DNA from: an uncultured Bacilli bacterium
GTDB taxonomy: Bacteria > Bacillota_I > Bacilli_A > RF39 > UBA660
Assembly: GCA_944331935.1 (NCBI GenBank)
Contig: CALVIV010000006.1
Coordinates: 1 to 41,904 of the forward strand
Direction of reading: 5' to 3'
DNA length: 41,904 bases
The notes under the pieces were generated by a model. It searched no databases. It was not told the origin of the DNA and saw only the letters and a list, made by a program, of their open reading frames with translations. Within the stretch, counting starts at the first letter, position 1. Each line of letters opens with the position of its first letter. The position numbers and the translations under genes were made by a program. Of this stretch, positions 41,900 to 41,904 are shown piece after piece.

Positions 41900-41904
41900 G
41901 TTAT

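Larger units (their letters stand above)
38558..41904. mobile_element. left end of a serine-recombinase integrative element
   Basis: From the break in the lipoprotein gene to the window edge, all recognisable genes are mobile-element type: a large serine recombinase ending about 90 nt from the junction, a 34-aa ORF, a degenerate resolvase-like protein and a zinc-finger protein. Near the junction are an inverted repeat (TTATAATAAA 38574-38583, TTTATTATAA 38598-38607) and an 11-bp direct repeat AAACTTATAAT at 38570-38580 and 38638-38648, possible attachment-site elements. The other boundary is not visible. Confidence 0.7.

Overview
The window is AT-rich (roughly 70% A+T), Gram-positive-type chromosomal DNA from a Bacillota bacterium. 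It carries a SufCDSUB iron-sulfur operon, an LTA-synthase-family enzyme, sortase with a wall-anchored adhesin, PrsA foldase, YlxM, and small CotD/YjcZ-type proteins. UGA is used as a stop and Trp is UGG, so the standard bacterial code applies. The mix of Bacilli-type genes with extreme AT content suggests an uncultured gut lineage of Bacilli near Erysipelotrichales or the Mollicutes-like clades. That placement is an inference; no rRNA is present in the window.

Layout. 1-1.6 kb: ferredoxin, then a DinD-family gene flanked on both sides by fragments that copy part of its own coding sequence. 1.6-9.7 kb (minus strand): RluB-type pseudouridine synthase, HAD phosphatase, a membrane-anchored protein, an LTA-synthase-family enzyme, a membrane protein, a sortase with its likely substrate (thioester-domain adhesin), and pyrimidine-nucleoside phosphorylase. 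9.8-11.4 kb: a complete IS66-family element with inverted repeats and a near-perfect 8-bp target duplication. 11.4-17.6 kb: XRE regulator, short SSB, and the suf operon (sufC-sufD-pepE-like-sufS-sufU-sufB). 17.6-25.6 kb: anchored protein and HIT protein, a PF06541-like membrane protein, two tiny YjcZ-like proteins, PrsA, an unknown protein behind a perfect consensus promoter, RecX, a radical SAM protein, RNA polymerase omega, a MqsR-like/Panacea toxin-antitoxin pair, and a CotD-like coat protein. 25.6-36.7 kb: ffh, a large surface protein that looks like the target of a diversity-generating retroelement (DGR), two anchored proteins, fmt, a tail-anchored unknown, a HerA-like ATPase, ylxM, a small membrane protein and ftsY. 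36.7-41.9 kb: XRE regulator, DMT transporter, and an ABC substrate-binding lipoprotein cut off by the end of an element carrying a large serine recombinase. That element also carries a 34-aa ORF, a degenerate resolvase-like protein and a zinc-finger protein.

The strongest candidate for something unusual is the 3' end of the surface protein at 27093-28958. It has a GC-rich, formylglycine-enzyme/C-type-lectin-like terminus rich in NNT/NNC codons. Directly after it comes a 6-bp hairpin with a GTAA loop that contains the stop codon. These are hallmarks of a DGR variable region, yet no reverse transcriptase or template repeat is in the window, so any DGR would act in trans. The second is the DinD-like gene bracketed by palindromic fragments of itself.
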